NCBI RefSeq assembly: GCF_000009265.1
Contig: NC_008380.1
Location: 4,795,501 to 4,859,500, forward strand
Direction: 5' to 3'
DNA from: Rhizobium johnstonii 3841
Lineage (GTDB): Bacteria > Pseudomonadota > Alphaproteobacteria > Rhizobiales > Rhizobiaceae
Length of the DNA stretch: 64,000 bases
Notes under the pieces: model-generated
The model's input: only the letters and a program-made list of their open reading frames with translations
What the model was told of the DNA's origin: nothing
The model's database searches: none
Program-made: the position numbers and the translations under genes
In this document: in pieces, positions 30,476-38,863 of the stretch
Position numbering within the stretch: position 1 is the stretch's first letter
How the letters are laid out: each line of letters begins with the position of its first letter

Positions 30476-31377
30476 TGCGCCTCCGCCTCTCGGGTACCCT
30501 CGCGCGACCAGAGACCGGTCGAAGGATCGACCCTGCCCGACCATTCCCATTCGGCGGGGCCAGTCATGATGACGTGATCGTCGCGCTCGCGCCATTCGAT
30601 GGAAAGCGTGGCCGGCGGCTTGGCGCTTGCCACATTGATCGTCACCTTGCGGCCGGTGCGGCCGGTGCGCGCAGCACTGACAGCAGCAGAACAGGCAGCC
30701 GAGCCGCAGGCAAGCGTCAGCCCCGCGCCGCGCTCCCAGGTGCGCGTCGTCACCGATGTCGGCGACGTCACTTGCGCCAGCGTGATATTGGCGCGCTCGG
30801 GAAACATCGGATGGTTTTCGAGCAGCGGTCCGAAGCGGGCGAGATCATAGGACATCACGTCCCTGTCCACCCAGAAGATCGCATGCGGATTGCCCATCGA
30901 CATCGCCGACGGCGAATGCAGCACAGGCTTGTCGATCGGGCCGATCTGCAACTCGATACGGCTGGTGTCGTGGAATTCTTCCGCCAGCGGGATCCTGTCC
31001 CAATCGAACACCGGCCGGCCCATATCGACGGAGATCGTCCCGTCCTCGTGCTCGACGGCGTTGAGGATGCCGGCGACCGTCTGGAAGGTAAAGACCTTCC
31101 TGCCGGTCTCGGCGGCAAGCGCCTGCACGACGCAACGCGTGCCGTTGCCGCAGGCCTGCGCCTTCGAGCCATCGGAATTCAGGATATCGATGAAGGCATC
31201 GGTGCCTTCGGCCTTCGGATCATGGATCGCCATGATCTGATCGAACTCAGTCTGCGGATCGGCATTGAGCGCGACCGCCGCCGCCGGCGTCACCTTGTCC
31301 GACCGGCCGCGCATGTCGACGACCAGGATCTTGTTGCCAAGCCCGTTCATCCTCGCGAATTCGACCGTTGCGCTCAT
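30472..31377 (-). CDS. dapF: Diaminopimelate epimerase
   Basis: Converts LL- to meso-diaminopimelate for lysine and peptidoglycan synthesis. The 301-residue protein has both catalytic cysteines: GNGTRC (about residue 80) and ACGSAACS (about 225), with the ERGAGLTLACGS block. Start MSATVEFARMNGLGN is preferred; another ATG three codons earlier is possible. It is the first gene of the likely dapF-mtaB-ftsY-yciB-UPF0314 operon. Confidence 0.96.
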   Translation of the reverse strand: MSATVEFARMNGLGNKILVVDMRGRSDKVTPAAAVALNADPQTEFDQIMAIHDPKAEGTDAFIDILNSDGSKAQACGNGTRCVVQALAAETGRKVFTFQTVAGILNAVEHEDGTISVDMGRPVFDWDRIPLAEEFHDTSRIELQIGPIDKPVLHSPSAMSMGNPHAIFWVDRDVMSYDLARFGPLLENHPMFPERANITLAQVTSPTSVTTRTWERGAGLTLACGSAACSAAVSAARTGRTGRKVTINVASAKPPATLSIEWRERDDHVIMTGPAEWEWSGRVDPSTGLWSREGTREAEAQ

Positions 31378-31495
31378 GGGTATCATTCCGTCTGTCTTTC
31401 CGGTGTATATGGCGGAAATGCGAAGGAATTACCAGTGGGTGAGTGCCGGGCAGGCGTTGCGGCCCGCTGACCCCTTCGAGGCAGCAGTTCGGCTT

Positions 31496-31699
31496 TTACC
31501 GCTGCGGACCGTCGGGATCGAAGGACGCAGCATGGGCTTCGACAATAGCTGCGGTGATGACCTTTCTCAGCTCGTAGACCAGCGAGCGGGACCGCTTGCG
31601 ATCCAGATCCTGTGCCGCCTTGGCAAGATTCAGGCCTTCGTTCAGGACAATATGATGGGCCCGCGCCAGCGCCCAGCTCTCAATATCAGGATTTAACAT
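31496..31699 (-). CDS. Small hypothetical protein
   Basis: A 67-residue soluble frame, charged and helical in appearance (LAKAAQDLDRKRSRSLVYELRKVITAAIVEAHA). GGAGATATC precedes its ATG at a suitable distance. No family is recognised. Its stop lies 118 bases upstream of the dapF start on the same strand, so it could precede that operon. Confidence 0.5.
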   Translation of the reverse strand: MLNPDIESWALARAHHIVLNEGLNLAKAAQDLDRKRSRSLVYELRKVITAAIVEAHAASFDPDGPQR

Positions 31700-32222
31700 T
31701 CGATATCTCCGCCGATTCATTCGGCATCAAGGATATTCACGAATCATTTTACAGGACGCACTTAAGTAGAAAGTAGAATCATAAGCAGAATAATTTGCAA
31801 CTGGCGTTGACAGCGAATTCGCCCGCCCGAGTGGCAATATTTATCGGCAAAACCTGAAACGCTGGCGGATTGCGCAAGCCAATACATCACTTTGTTTGAG
31901 TATGTACTTTTGCTGCAACCGCCGGATGAAACGACAGCACACGCCGCCGCTCGCTCGTCACACGGCTTCTGAGAAGTCGGTCATGCGGTCATTTGTCCGC
32001 ATTGCCTTGACTTTCGCGCGGCTTTCCTGTTTATCGCGCCCAATCCGCGACGAGCCACACGACTCCGAGCCGCCGACCGGGACCTGAGATCCCGGAGGTC
32101 AACACCCGACAGCGCGATGCGCCCTCGGGTGCTTTTTGGCTTTGCGTCTTGTTTTCGTCAAGGAAAAGCACGACGTTTCCGGGCAGGTAAGAACCCGCCC
32201 GAAACGTATCAAGGAAGAGCCG
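31700..32222. other. Long intergenic region upstream of ffh
   Basis: These 523 bases hold no supported gene. 31720-31800 is AT-rich and probably carries the minus-strand promoter of the small hypothetical gene and dapF. 32030-32140 is GC-rich and structured, ending in a strong hairpin (separate entry). The last 30 bases hold AAGGAAGAG, the ffh ribosome site. Confidence 0.5.
32101..32139 (+). terminator. Terminator-like hairpin upstream of ffh
   Basis: CACCCGA...GCGC pairs with GCGC...TCGGGTG around a two-base loop and is followed by CTTTTT. It sits about 85 bases before the ffh start on the same strand. It could be an attenuator or the end of an unannotated small RNA. Confidence 0.65.
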
Positions 32223-33809
32223 ATGTTTGAAAACCTCCAGGACCGTCTTGGATCCATTCTGAATGGACTGACAGGCCGTGGCGCGCTTTCGGAAGCCGAT
32301 GTTTCCGCAGCGCTGCGCGAGGTTCGCCGTGCGTTGCTGGAGGCCGACGTCGCGCTCGACGTCGTGCGTTCCTTCACCGACCGCGTGCGTGAAAAGGCCG
32401 TCGGCGCCGAGATCCTGAAGTCGATCAAGCCCGGCCAGATGGTCGTCAAGATCGTGCATGACGAACTGATCGAGATGCTGGGCGGCGAAGGGGTCGGCAT
32501 CGACCTGCATGCGCCGGCCCCCGTCGTCGTCATGATGGTCGGCCTGCAGGGTTCCGGCAAGACGACGACATCGGCGAAGATTGCCCATCGCCTGTCGACG
32601 CGCGAGAAGAAGAAGGTGCTGATGGCATCGCTCGACACGCGCCGTCCGGCAGCCCAGGAGCAGCTTCGCCAGCTTGGCGCGCAGGCCAATATCGACACGC
32701 TGCCGATCATATCGGGCCAGTCGCCGACGGATATCGCCGCCCGCGCCGTGCAGGCAGCCAAGCTTGGCGGCCATGATGTCGTCATCCTCGATACCGCCGG
32801 CCGCACGCATATCGACGAGCCCTTGATGGTCGAGATGGCCGACATCAAGAAGCGGTCGAACCCGCATGAAATTCTGCTGGTCGCCGATAGCCTCACCGGC
32901 CAGGACGCCGTCAACCTCGCCCGAAATTTCGACGAACGCGTCGGCATCACCGGTCTGGTGCTGACCCGCATGGACGGCGATGGCCGCGGCGGTGCCGCCC
33001 TTTCGATGCGCGCCGTCACCGGCAAGCCGATCAAGCTGATCGGCGTCGGCGAGAAGATGAGCGAGCTGGAGGAATTCCATCCTCGCCGCATCGCCGACCG
33101 TATCCTCGGCATGGGCGACATCGTCTCGCTCGTCGAGCGCGCGGCCGAAAACATCGACGCCGAGAAGGCAGCCGCCATGGCCGCCAAGATGGCCAAGGGC
33201 AAGTTCGACCTCGACGATTTGGCCGACCAGCTGCGCCAGATGCAGAAGATGGGCGGCATGGGCGGTATCATGGGCATGATGCCCGGCATGGCCGGCATGA
33301 AGGACAAGATGGCCGCAGCCGGCCTCGACGACAAGCTTTTCGGCCGCCAGATCGCCATCATCCAGTCGATGACCAAGGCCGAGCGCACCAATCCCGACCT
33401 GCTCAAGCATTCGCGCAAGAAGCGCATCGCCGCCGGCTCCGGCACCGATGCCGCCGCCATAAACAAGCTTCTGAAGATGCACCGCCAGATGGCGGACATG
33501 ATGAAGATGATGGGCGGCAAGGGCAAAGGCGGCATGATGAAGCAGATGATGGGCGGCCTTGCCGGCAAGATGGGGCTCGGCGGCGGCATGGGCGGCATGG
33601 GTGGCGGCATGCCCGATCTCTCGAATATCGATCCGCGGCAGCTTGAGGCCCTGCAGAAGCAGGCGGAAGCGGCGGGGCTTGGAAAACCGGGTGGGGGTAT
33701 GCCCGGTCTCGGCGGTCTGCCGGGTGGTCTTTCGGGCCTCGGCGGCGCCAAGCTGCCGGGCCTTGGCGGTGGTTTCCCGGGATTGCCCGGATTGCCGAAG
33801 AAGAAGTGA
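32223..33809 (+). CDS. ffh: Signal recognition particle protein Ffh
   Basis: A 528-residue SRP GTPase. P-loop GLQGSGKTT (about residue 107), DTAGRTHID and TRMDGDGRGG are present. The C-terminal M domain (from about residue 330) is rich in Met-Gly repeats (MGGMGGIMGMMPGM) and extends in a Gly/Pro/Leu-rich tail. The ATG giving MFENLQDRLG follows AAGGAAGAG; the longer frame upstream is not conserved. It opens the ffh-aroQ-rpsP-rimM-trmD block. Confidence 0.97.
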   Translation: MFENLQDRLGSILNGLTGRGALSEADVSAALREVRRALLEADVALDVVRSFTDRVREKAVGAEILKSIKPGQMVVKIVHDELIEMLGGEGVGIDLHAPAPVVVMMVGLQGSGKTTTSAKIAHRLSTREKKKVLMASLDTRRPAAQEQLRQLGAQANIDTLPIISGQSPTDIAARAVQAAKLGGHDVVILDTAGRTHIDEPLMVEMADIKKRSNPHEILLVADSLTGQDAVNLARNFDERVGITGLVLTRMDGDGRGGAALSMRAVTGKPIKLIGVGEKMSELEEFHPRRIADRILGMGDIVSLVERAAENIDAEKAAAMAAKMAKGKFDLDDLADQLRQMQKMGGMGGIMGMMPGMAGMKDKMAAAGLDDKLFGRQIAIIQSMTKAERTNPDLLKHSRKKRIAAGSGTDAAAINKLLKMHRQMADMMKMMGGKGKGGMMKQMMGGLAGKMGLGGGMGGMGGGMPDLSNIDPRQLEALQKQAEAAGLGKPGGGMPGLGGLPGGLSGLGGAKLPGLGGGFPGLPGLPKKK

Positions 33810-33825
33810 AAGGATCGCTTGCCCC

Positions 33826-34146
33826 ATGATTGATCCAAACGTCAAAGCCCAGCTCGCGAGCTATCGTCAGTCGATCGACAATATCGACGCCGCTCTCGTG
33901 CACATGCTGGCCGAACGCTTCCGCTGCACCAAAGAGGTCGGCGTGCTGAAGGCCAAATACAATTTGCCGCCGGCCGACCCGGCGCGCGAGGAATACCAGA
34001 TCGAACGCCTTCGCCAGCTGGCGAAAGCCGCCAATCTGGATCCGGATTTCGCCGAGAAGTTCCTGAACTTCGTCATCAAGGAAGTCATCCGGCATCATGA
34101 GCAAATCGCTGCGGATCACGCTGAACAAAGCGCTGCAGCCCGATAA
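33826..34146 (+). CDS. Chorismate mutase, AroQ class
   Basis: A 106-residue all-helical AroQ-type chorismate mutase, converting chorismate to prephenate. Conserved residues include the N-terminal Arg (SYRQSIDNIDAALVHMLAERF), the Lys of VGVLKAKY and the Arg/Glu helix EEYQIERLRQLA. The ATG lies 17 bases after the ffh stop. Gene order ffh-chorismate mutase-rpsP is conserved in Rhizobiales. Confidence 0.92.
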   Translation: MIDPNVKAQLASYRQSIDNIDAALVHMLAERFRCTKEVGVLKAKYNLPPADPAREEYQIERLRQLAKAANLDPDFAEKFLNFVIKEVIRHHEQIAADHAEQSAAAR

Positions 34147-34194
34147 CCGTACCGCTCAAGAAAGCGGTCAAGAAAAGCCCAAGGAGTAAAGAAC

Positions 34195-34566
34195 ATGGCA
34201 CTGAAAATTCGTCTCGCCCGCGGTGGTTCCAAGAAGCGCCCGTATTACCACGTCGTTCTCGCCGATGCGCGCAGCCCGCGTGACGGCCGCTTCCTCGAAA
34301 ACCTCGGTTCCTGGAACCCGATGCTTGCCAAGGACGATGAGAAGCGCGTTCAGCTGAACGCCGAGCGCATCAAGCACTGGATCGAACACGGCGCCCAGCC
34401 GACCGACCGCGTTCTGCGCTTCCTCGATGAGGCAGGCGTTGCCAAGCGCGAAGTCAAGAACAACCCGGTCAAGGCAAAGCCCGGCAAGCGCGCCCAGGAA
34501 CGCGCCGCCGAAAAGGCTCAGAAGGTCGCCGACGCCGCGGCTGCTGCAGCAGACGCCGCGGAATAA
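34195..34566 (+). CDS. rpsP: Ribosomal protein bS16
   Basis: A 123-residue protein. The core (about 85 residues, MALKIRLARGGSKKRPYYHVV) matches bS16, followed by an Ala/Lys-rich C-terminal extension (QKVADAAAAAADAAE) common in alphaproteobacteria. AAGGAGTAAAGAAC precedes the ATG. Confidence 0.98.
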   Translation: MALKIRLARGGSKKRPYYHVVLADARSPRDGRFLENLGSWNPMLAKDDEKRVQLNAERIKHWIEHGAQPTDRVLRFLDEAGVAKREVKNNPVKAKPGKRAQERAAEKAQKVADAAAAAADAAE

Positions 34567-34585
34567 TCGCGACATTCCCTTCGAG

Positions 34586-34620
34586 CGGGCGGCATGGCGA
34601 CATGCCGCCCGTTTTCGTTT
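34586..34620 (+). terminator. Rho-independent terminator between rpsP and rimM
   Basis: A perfect 11-bp stem CGGGCGGCATG/CATGCCGCCCG around a GCGA tetraloop, then TTTTCGTTT. It would lower rimM-trmD expression relative to rpsP. Confidence 0.92.
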
Positions 34621-34679
34621 CCAATCGCCCGCACTTCGTTTATGAGAAACCTGTCTTTCGGCTTCACATGAAGGAACCC

Positions 34680-35249
34680 ATGACAAAGCTTGAAAACCCC
34701 GTTCTGATGGCGACGATCGGTGGCGCGCAAGGCCTCCGGGGCGAGGTGCGCGCCAAGGCCTATACGGCCGATCCCGGCGCGCTTGGCGACTACGGCCATC
34801 TGCACAGCATGGACGGCCGCAGCTTCGAAGTCCTCGAAATCCGCGAGATGAAGAATGTCGTCGTCGTCCGTTTCCGCGGTGTCAACGACCGCAATGCCGC
34901 CGAGGCCCTGAATGGGCTTGAACTCTATATCGAGCGGGACAACCTGCCGGACGAGGAGCTGGACGAAGACGAGTTCTACTATGCCGATCTCGAAGGGCTC
35001 GAGGCGCGGGACGACAAGGGCGTCAGCTATGGCACGGTTACCGGCGTCTTCGATTTCGGCGCCGGCGACCTGCTGGAACTCAAAGGCCCGGGCAAGCGCC
35101 CGGTGCTGATCCCCTTCTCCGAAGCCTCGGTGCTGGAGATCGACCTCGAGGCCGGCACGCTGCTGATTGATCCGCTGGCGGCGGGGCTGGTCGACGATCC
35201 CGAAGAGCTTTCCAAATTCACTCCCGACAAGCCGAAAAAGAAGAAATGA
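34680..35249 (+). CDS. rimM: Ribosome maturation factor RimM
   Basis: A 189-residue 16S-processing factor that helps assemble the 30S head. The N-terminal RimM domain has IGGAQGLRGEVRAKAYT, and the PRC-barrel domain has YYADLEGLEARDD and ILIPFSEASVLEIDLEAGT-like blocks. ATG at 34680 follows AAGGAACCC. Its end overlaps trmD by four bases. Confidence 0.95.
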   Translation: MTKLENPVLMATIGGAQGLRGEVRAKAYTADPGALGDYGHLHSMDGRSFEVLEIREMKNVVVVRFRGVNDRNAAEALNGLELYIERDNLPDEELDEDEFYYADLEGLEARDDKGVSYGTVTGVFDFGAGDLLELKGPGKRPVLIPFSEASVLEIDLEAGTLLIDPLAAGLVDDPEELSKFTPDKPKKKK

Positions 35250-35980
35250 TGGCTTTCCGGGCGAGCGTGCTGACACTTTATCCGGAAATGTTTCCGGGGC
35301 ATCTGGGCTTCTCGCTCGCCGGCAAGGCGATGGAGCGGGGGCAATGGTCGCTGGACACGGTTCAGATCCGCGACTTCGCCACCGACAGACACCGCACCGT
35401 CGACGACACCCCGGCCGGCGGCGGCGCCGGGATGGTGCTGAAGGCCGACGTTCTTGCACGTGCGATCGACAGCGCCTCAGAAACCGATACCCGCCCGCGG
35501 TTGCTGATGAGCCCGCGCGGCCGGCCGCTGACGCAGGAGCGTGTGCGCGAACTCGCGGCGGGCGACGGGGTCATCATCGTCTGCGGCCGCTTCGAGGGCG
35601 TCGACCAGCGGGTGATCGAGGCGCGCGGACTGGAAGAGGTCTCGATCGGCGACTACGTCCTATCAGGCGGCGAGCCGGCGGCGCTGACCGTGCTCGATGC
35701 CATCGTCCGCATCCTGCCTGGCGTCATGGGCAACGATCTTTCCGGCCTGCACGAAAGCTTTGAAGGCGGACTGCTGGAACATCCGCATTATACCCGGCCG
35801 CAGGAGTGGGAAGGCCGGGAAATCCCCGCGATCCTCACCTCGGGCAACCACGGCGCCATCGAGAAATGGCGGCATCAGGAAGCGGTGCGGCTGACGCGGG
35901 AGCGGCGGCCGGATCTGCTGGAAAAGGCCGGCGCATCGCCCGGAAAATCGGGATCGAATTTCGGAAAGCACGATGCGTAG
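35246..35980 (+). CDS. trmD: tRNA (guanine37-N1)-methyltransferase TrmD
   Basis: A 244-residue SPOUT-class enzyme. It begins MMAFRASVLTLYPEMFPG; signature blocks GGGAGMVLKAD, GRFEGVDQRVIE and LSGGEPAALTVLDA are present. The last dozen residues (GKSGSNFGKHDA) are read through the start of dispersed repeat family C, whose TAG provides the stop codon. It overlaps rimM by four bases. Confidence 0.96.
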   Translation: MMAFRASVLTLYPEMFPGHLGFSLAGKAMERGQWSLDTVQIRDFATDRHRTVDDTPAGGGAGMVLKADVLARAIDSASETDTRPRLLMSPRGRPLTQERVRELAAGDGVIIVCGRFEGVDQRVIEARGLEEVSIGDYVLSGGEPAALTVLDAIVRILPGVMGNDLSGLHESFEGGLLEHPHYTRPQEWEGREIPAILTSGNHGAIEKWRHQEAVRLTRERRPDLLEKAGASPGKSGSNFGKHDA

Positions 35981-36035
35981 ATTCAAAATGCTACAGCGTC
36001 CTTTGCGCGTCTGAAAACACGCGCGGCGCTGTAAA
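35945..36035 (+). repeat. Dispersed repeat family C, full copy
   Basis: Left part: AAAATCGGGATCGAATTTCGG followed by AAAGCACGATGCGTAGATTC; right part: a palindrome TACAGCG...CGCTGTA with arms GCGCGTC and GACGCGC-like. Related copies at 19101-19163, 41914-41964 and 54094-54168. It runs through the trmD stop codon. Confidence 0.8.
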
Positions 36036-36266
36036 GTGAGAAAAACGGCTGATTTCGCAGCCCTTTTCACAAAAATGCCGTCCAAGGGATGACAAGGCCT
36101 GGCCTTTCGTGTATTGGCGCACGCGGAAATGGGGTTTATCCCCGTCTGCCAGCAAACAAAGAATGGCGAATCCGCTCCCGCCCTTAACGGGCAAAGTCCT
36201 GAGGCCAGTTCCGAAGGATCAGTGTCGAGCGCTCTGGCTGTTTCAGAAGAACCAAAGGTTAAGACG
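35981..36266. other. trmD-rplS intergenic region
   Basis: These 286 bases hold the right part of the family C repeat (to 36035) and then a region with short hairpins (e.g. GCGGAAATGGGG...CCCCGTCTGC near 36122-36152). The frame of rplS is open for 51 codons upstream with no ribosome site, so it is not used. A leader regulating rplS is possible but not shown. Confidence 0.45.
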
Positions 36267-36806
36267 ATGAACATCATTCAGCAGCTTGAGGCCGAACAGG
36301 CCGCCAAGATCGAAGCCAAGCGCACGCTTCCCGAATTTTCCCCGGGCGACACCGTCCGCGTCAACGTGAAGGTCACGGAAGGCACCCGTACGCGCGTTCA
36401 GGCCTATGAAGGCGTCTGCATCGCCCGCTCCGGCGGCGGCCTGCAGGAAAACTTCACGGTCCGCAAGATCTCCTACGGCGAAGGCGTCGAGCGCGTATTC
36501 CCGATCTACTCGCCGATGATCGAAAGCGTCGACGTCGTTCGCCGCGGTAAGGTCCGTCGCGCCAAGCTCTATTACCTGCGCGACCGTCGCGGCAAGTCTG
36601 CCCGTATCGTTGAAGACACCGGCGTCCGCGCCCGCAAGCTCAACGACGCCGAGCGCGCCGCCATTGCCGAGGAAAAGGCACGTATCGAAGCTGAAAAGGT
36701 TGCAGCAGCTCAGGCGCTCGCCGCCGAGAAGGCAGCAGCAGACGCTGCGGAAGCCAAGGCCGCCGCTGAAGCAGCCGCCGCTGCAGCGGAACCGGCAGCA
36801 GAATAA
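36267..36806 (+). CDS. rplS: Ribosomal protein bL19
   Basis: A 179-residue protein. The bL19 core covers about residues 1-118 (MNIIQQLEAEQAAK, FSPGDTVRVNVKV, RRAKLYYLRDRRGKSARI). A 55-60-residue Ala/Glu/Lys-rich tail follows, normal for Rhizobiales but absent in E. coli L19. ATG at 36267; the open frame extends upstream. A terminator follows. Confidence 0.97.
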   Translation: MNIIQQLEAEQAAKIEAKRTLPEFSPGDTVRVNVKVTEGTRTRVQAYEGVCIARSGGGLQENFTVRKISYGEGVERVFPIYSPMIESVDVVRRGKVRRAKLYYLRDRRGKSARIVEDTGVRARKLNDAERAAIAEEKARIEAEKVAAAQALAAEKAAADAAEAKAAAEAAAAAAEPAAE

Positions 36807-36836
36807 GATCTGCGCCACGCAAAATTCTTTGCTTGG

Positions 36837-36863
36837 AAAGGCGGCCTTCGGGTCGCCTTTTCT
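36837..36863 (+). terminator. Rho-independent terminator of rplS
   Basis: AAAGGCG(G) CCTTCGGG (T)CGCCTTT followed by TCTATTTTTT, about 30 bases after rplS. Confidence 0.85.
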
Positions 36864-36951
36864 ATTTTTTGCTTCGGTGCGCAGCCGGCGGCCTTGCCTC
36901 AGGCCTATCTTCCGTGACAGTTTTTGCCGTTCAATTTTGGGGAACCGTTCA

Positions 36952-37749
36952 ATGTTGTTTCGTCGTACCGTTCTTGCGAGCTTCGCCGCCCTTGCTCTTC
37001 TACCCCTCGCCGCATCGGCCGCCGAACTGCCCGATCTCGGCGGCAAGAGCGTCGTCGTCGTCACCGAGAATGCCTATCCGCCGCTGCAATTCGTCGATCC
37101 GAAATCCGGCAAGGCGATCGGCTGGGAATATGATGCGATGAACGAGATCGCCAAGCGGCTGAATTTCAAGGTCGAATACCAGAACACCAGCTGGGACGCG
37201 ATGATCCAGGCGGTGTCCGACGGCCAGTACAACATCGGCATGACCGGCATCACCATCAAGGAAGACCGCAAGCAGAAGGTGGATTTCTCCGATCCCTATA
37301 TGCGCTCGCAGCAGTTCATGCTGGTGCGCGGCGACGAGAAGCGCTTCACCGACGCCAAGTCCTTCGGCGAATTCAAGGATGGCCTGGTCGGCGCACAACC
37401 CGGCACCACGCCCTTCTATACCGCCGTCTACGAAGTGCTTGATGGCAACGAGCAGAACCCGCGCATCAAACTCTTCGAAACCTTCGGCGCCACCGTCCAG
37501 GCCCTGAAGGCCGGCGACGTCGACGTCGTGCTGACCGACGGCACCGCCGGCAAGGGTTATGTCGACGCCTCGAACGGCGCCTTGAAGCTGATCGGCGAGC
37601 CGCTCGGCACCGAAGATTTCGGCTTCATCTTCCCGAAGGGGTCCGACCTCGTCGCCCCGGTCAATGCCGCCATCGCCGCACTCAAGGCCGACGGTACGCT
37701 GGATGGGCTGAACAAGAAGTGGTTCCTCGACTACAAGATGGGCGAATGA
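36952..37749 (+). CDS. Amino-acid ABC transporter substrate-binding protein
   Basis: A 265-residue periplasmic solute-binding protein, family 3. Signal peptide residues about 1-24 (MLFRRTVLASFAALALLPLAASAAE). Body blocks VVTENAYPPLQFVDPKSGKAIGWEYDAMNEIAKRL, IGMTGITIKEDRKQKVDFSDPY and LVGAQPGTTP identify the HisJ/GlnH-like group. It is followed 16 bases later by its permease. Confidence 0.94.
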   Translation: MLFRRTVLASFAALALLPLAASAAELPDLGGKSVVVVTENAYPPLQFVDPKSGKAIGWEYDAMNEIAKRLNFKVEYQNTSWDAMIQAVSDGQYNIGMTGITIKEDRKQKVDFSDPYMRSQQFMLVRGDEKRFTDAKSFGEFKDGLVGAQPGTTPFYTAVYEVLDGNEQNPRIKLFETFGATVQALKAGDVDVVLTDGTAGKGYVDASNGALKLIGEPLGTEDFGFIFPKGSDLVAPVNAAIAALKADGTLDGLNKKWFLDYKMGE

Positions 37750-37765
37750 CGCCGAGCAGCCGCTG

Positions 37766-38578
37766 ATGGCGTTGCGACCATCTCGCGACAGACACGTCAA
37801 GGACGACCATCCCTGGTGGCTGGTCGCCCTCGTCACGATCGGCATCGTGCTTGCCGCCGTCATTGTCGCCAACGATATCTATGCCCAGGTCTTCCGCACC
37901 GTCGTCAACGGTGTCGGCGTCACCGTCTTCGTCACGCTGGTCGCCTTCGTGCTCGCCACCGTGCTCGGCCTCGGCATCTGCCTGCTTGGCATGGCCGACA
38001 GCCAGGTGTTGCGTCAGATTGCGCGCTTCTACATCGAGATCATCCGCGGCATACCGATCCTCGTGCTGCTGTTCTACGTCGCCTTCGTCGGCGCGCCGGC
38101 TCTGGTCGCAGCCTACAACTTCCTGATTTCGCCGCTGGTGACATCAGGTATGGCCGAGCCCATTCTGGTGCGCGACCTGTCGCTGATGTGGCGAGCGATC
38201 ATCGCGCTGACGGTCGGCTATTCCTCCTTCATCGCCGAAATCTTCCGGGCCGGTTTCCAGTCGGTCGATCTCGGCCAGATCGAGGCGGCCAAGGCGCTTG
38301 GCCTGTCACGTTACCGGCGCTTTCGCTCCGTCGTCTTCCCGCAGGCGATCCGGGTGATCTTCCCGCCGCTCTCCAACGATTTCGTCTCGATGGTGAAGGA
38401 CAGCTCGCTCGTCTCCGTGCTTGGTGTCGCCGACATCACCCAGATGGGCAAGGTCTATGCCGCCGGCTCCTTTCGCTTCTTCGAGACCTATTCGATCGTC
38501 ACCTATATCTATCTGATCCTGACGATCGGCCTGTCGCTGGCGCTGCGGCGGACGGAGAAATGGATGAAGTCGCGGTAA
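37766..38578 (+). CDS. Amino-acid ABC transporter permease
   Basis: A 270-residue inner-membrane permease of the His/Glu/Gln group, with four to five helices and the EAA-like loop EAAKALGLSRYRRFRSVVFPQAIRVIFPPL. It likely forms a homodimer. No ATP-binding gene follows: the next gene is leuC, so the ATPase must be encoded elsewhere. Confidence 0.93.
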   Translation: MALRPSRDRHVKDDHPWWLVALVTIGIVLAAVIVANDIYAQVFRTVVNGVGVTVFVTLVAFVLATVLGLGICLLGMADSQVLRQIARFYIEIIRGIPILVLLFYVAFVGAPALVAAYNFLISPLVTSGMAEPILVRDLSLMWRAIIALTVGYSSFIAEIFRAGFQSVDLGQIEAAKALGLSRYRRFRSVVFPQAIRVIFPPLSNDFVSMVKDSSLVSVLGVADITQMGKVYAAGSFRFFETYSIVTYIYLILTIGLSLALRRTEKWMKSR

Positions 38579-38863
38579 GCGATCAATGCCCGCCGCGCCG
38601 CCGAGAGGCCGCAGAGCGCCTGCTGATGATTCAAATTGAAGCCGCCGCGAAAAATCGCTATATGCAGGGCCATGGAATCCAAGTTCAGATGCATTGGTGC
38701 GCATATTTTCGTGCTGCAGGACCACTATCGCCTGCCGGCACGGTTTTTTGCATGCGTGTCCGGTGCGCTCAACAGCCGACTTCGTTGATCGAATGACGGC
38801 CGGCGGAGCCTGATCTGCCATTTCTCGATTTTCCAAAAGCTTTAGAAAAACGGACTTAACGCC
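38579..38863. other. Intergenic region upstream of leuC
   Basis: These 285 bases hold the leuC promoter. A 38-codon frame at 38672-38788 is open but has no ribosome site and no leucine-codon run that would mark an attenuator leader peptide. No hairpin with T-run is seen. Confidence 0.4.

Noticed and set aside
32031..33845. Long open frames antisense to ffh
   Set aside because: Low-complexity His/Ala/Leu or Pro/Met/Ser-rich products mirror the Met/Gly-rich Ffh tail; Ffh itself is certain.
38672..38788. A 38-codon frame upstream of leuC as a leader peptide
   Set aside because: No leucine-codon run, no ribosome site and no attenuator hairpin.
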